From Pelecanus crispus (lineage: Eukaryota; Chordata; Aves; Pelecaniformes; Pelecanidae): DNA of 64,000 bases. The stretch is from contig NC_134651.1 of NCBI RefSeq assembly GCF_030463565.1, positions 12,908,734-12,972,733 of the forward strand, given 5' to 3'. Below the pieces are notes generated by a model that saw only the letters and a program-made list of their open reading frames with translations, was not told where the DNA came from and did no database searches. Both the position numbers and the translations under genes were made by a program. This document shows, in pieces, positions 63,510-64,000 of the stretch. Position 1 is the first letter of the stretch, and the number at the start of each line of letters is the position of its first letter.

Positions 63510-63722
63510 CTAACAGGATGTGAAAGTTTTCCAGAAGAAGTTCTTGCAGCCCGCTTTGCGTTCCCGGGGTGCCAGAGCGGGGTTTGAGTTAGCCGAGCGC
63601 TCCAGCTCCAATCTCACTTCATCCTGCTCGGCCCCTCGGGACAAGTCCTCAGACTCCAGGGCTTCATTTTCTGTCTGACTTGGCTCTGAGAGCAGTTCTG
63701 CCAAAAAGTACTTGGCCAGTTC
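63510..63722 (-). CDS. SST: Preprosomatostatin, exon 2 (partial gene)
   Basis: Somatostatin is a secreted peptide hormone and neuropeptide that inhibits release of growth hormone, insulin, glucagon and gut hormones through Gi-coupled receptors SSTR1-5. The exon starts at [19 protein letters not shown] and has 70 codons plus TAG (63510-63512). The last 14 residues, [14 protein letters not shown] (63513-63554), are the invariant cyclic hormone with its Cys3-Cys14 disulfide and the FWKT receptor-binding core. Arg-Lys before it gives somatostatin-14 and the single Arg (LER/SANS) gives somatostatin-28. Somatostatin-28 has Leu where mammals have Met (NPALAPRER), as remembered for birds. A minus-strand acceptor CCCCAAG (AG at 63723-63724) precedes codon GAA, the known position of the single SST intron (between Gln and Glu of KQ/ELAK). 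The open frame upstream of that point is intron and was excluded. Signal peptide and the neuronostatin region lie in exon 1 beyond the window. Confidence 0.97.
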
Positions 63723-64000
63723 CTTGGGGGAGAAGAGAGAGAAAGATAGAGAGAGACCACAATTACTCTTTGGCTTTTGGGGGCTAACCACTGTCCCTCT
63801 AAGACACCTTTGTGCCCAGATTAGAGACATGCTCGACTCTGGAGGAGGAGGGGAGCCCCATCTTTCCAAAGAGCCCAGCTCCACAGCTGCTACGCAGCAG
63901 CTGCGCCTACGAAATAAAGCGGAGCAGAAGAGCGCTGACATCTACCTGGTGTGGGGAAGAGACTGCTTTCTGGGCCATGGCAGGGAATGAGCTTATCTGA
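63723..64000 (-). other. SST: SST intron 1 (partial)
   Basis: Sequence upstream of the exon 2 acceptor, with a polypyrimidine tract on the minus strand at about 63725-63765 (CT-rich) before the AG. No exon 1 sequence (the start with the signal peptide) is seen, which agrees with the roughly 0.7-0.9 kb intron known for other vertebrates. The intron continues past the window edge. Confidence 0.8.

Noticed and set aside
63723-63941. N-terminal extension of the somatostatin open frame
   Set aside because: The residues before ELAKY lie upstream of a good acceptor at the known SST intron position. They are intron read-through, not exon.
1-64000. CRISPR arrays, tRNA or rRNA genes, prokaryotic operons
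   Set aside because: Nothing of the kind was seen; the window is vertebrate intergenic DNA.

Overview
This looks like a piece of a vertebrate, most likely avian, nuclear genome. It is long intron-poor non-coding sequence with old CR1 LINE remnants, no bacterial-type gene packing and no CpG island that I can see. The one real gene is the somatostatin gene (SST) at the right edge on the minus strand. Its second coding exon, stop codon and 3' end are inside the window; its first exon lies beyond base 64000. The encoded somatostatin-28 has Leu where mammals have Met, which I recall as the sauropsid form. With the CR1 remnants this points to a bird; species cannot be told.

Layout: bases 1 to about 54800 are a gene desert. 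They hold simple-sequence tracts, two convincing CR1 3' ends (38786-39060 and 48605-48990), several faint MIR/L3-type ancient repeat scraps, and a series of AT-rich, TAAT-rich islands that read like conserved non-coding elements (candidate enhancers). In mammals the sequence 3' of SST, towards RTP4/MASP1, is also a gene-poor interval, so the window probably corresponds to that desert; BCL6 and LPP would then lie to the right. This synteny statement is from memory and was not tested.

From 54834 to 57460, minus strand, lies a broken, intronless copy of a CKAP5 (ch-TOG/XMAP215 microtubule polymerase) coding sequence. It preserves recognisable pieces of TOG3, TOG5 and most of the C-terminal domain in the correct order. 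It has lost everything between TOG3 and TOG5, carries about five frameshifts and two in-frame stops, and stops matching exactly at a consensus splice donor. It is very divergent, which makes it the most interesting object in the window: either a very old retropseudogene, or a retrogene that was once under selection and later died.

From 57461 to 63222 there is again only non-coding DNA. The SST transcript unit then begins with two possible polyadenylation signals, a 3' UTR of roughly 165-290 bases, exon 2 and the start of intron 1. No other coding exon, RNA gene, CRISPR array or intact mobile element could be supported.
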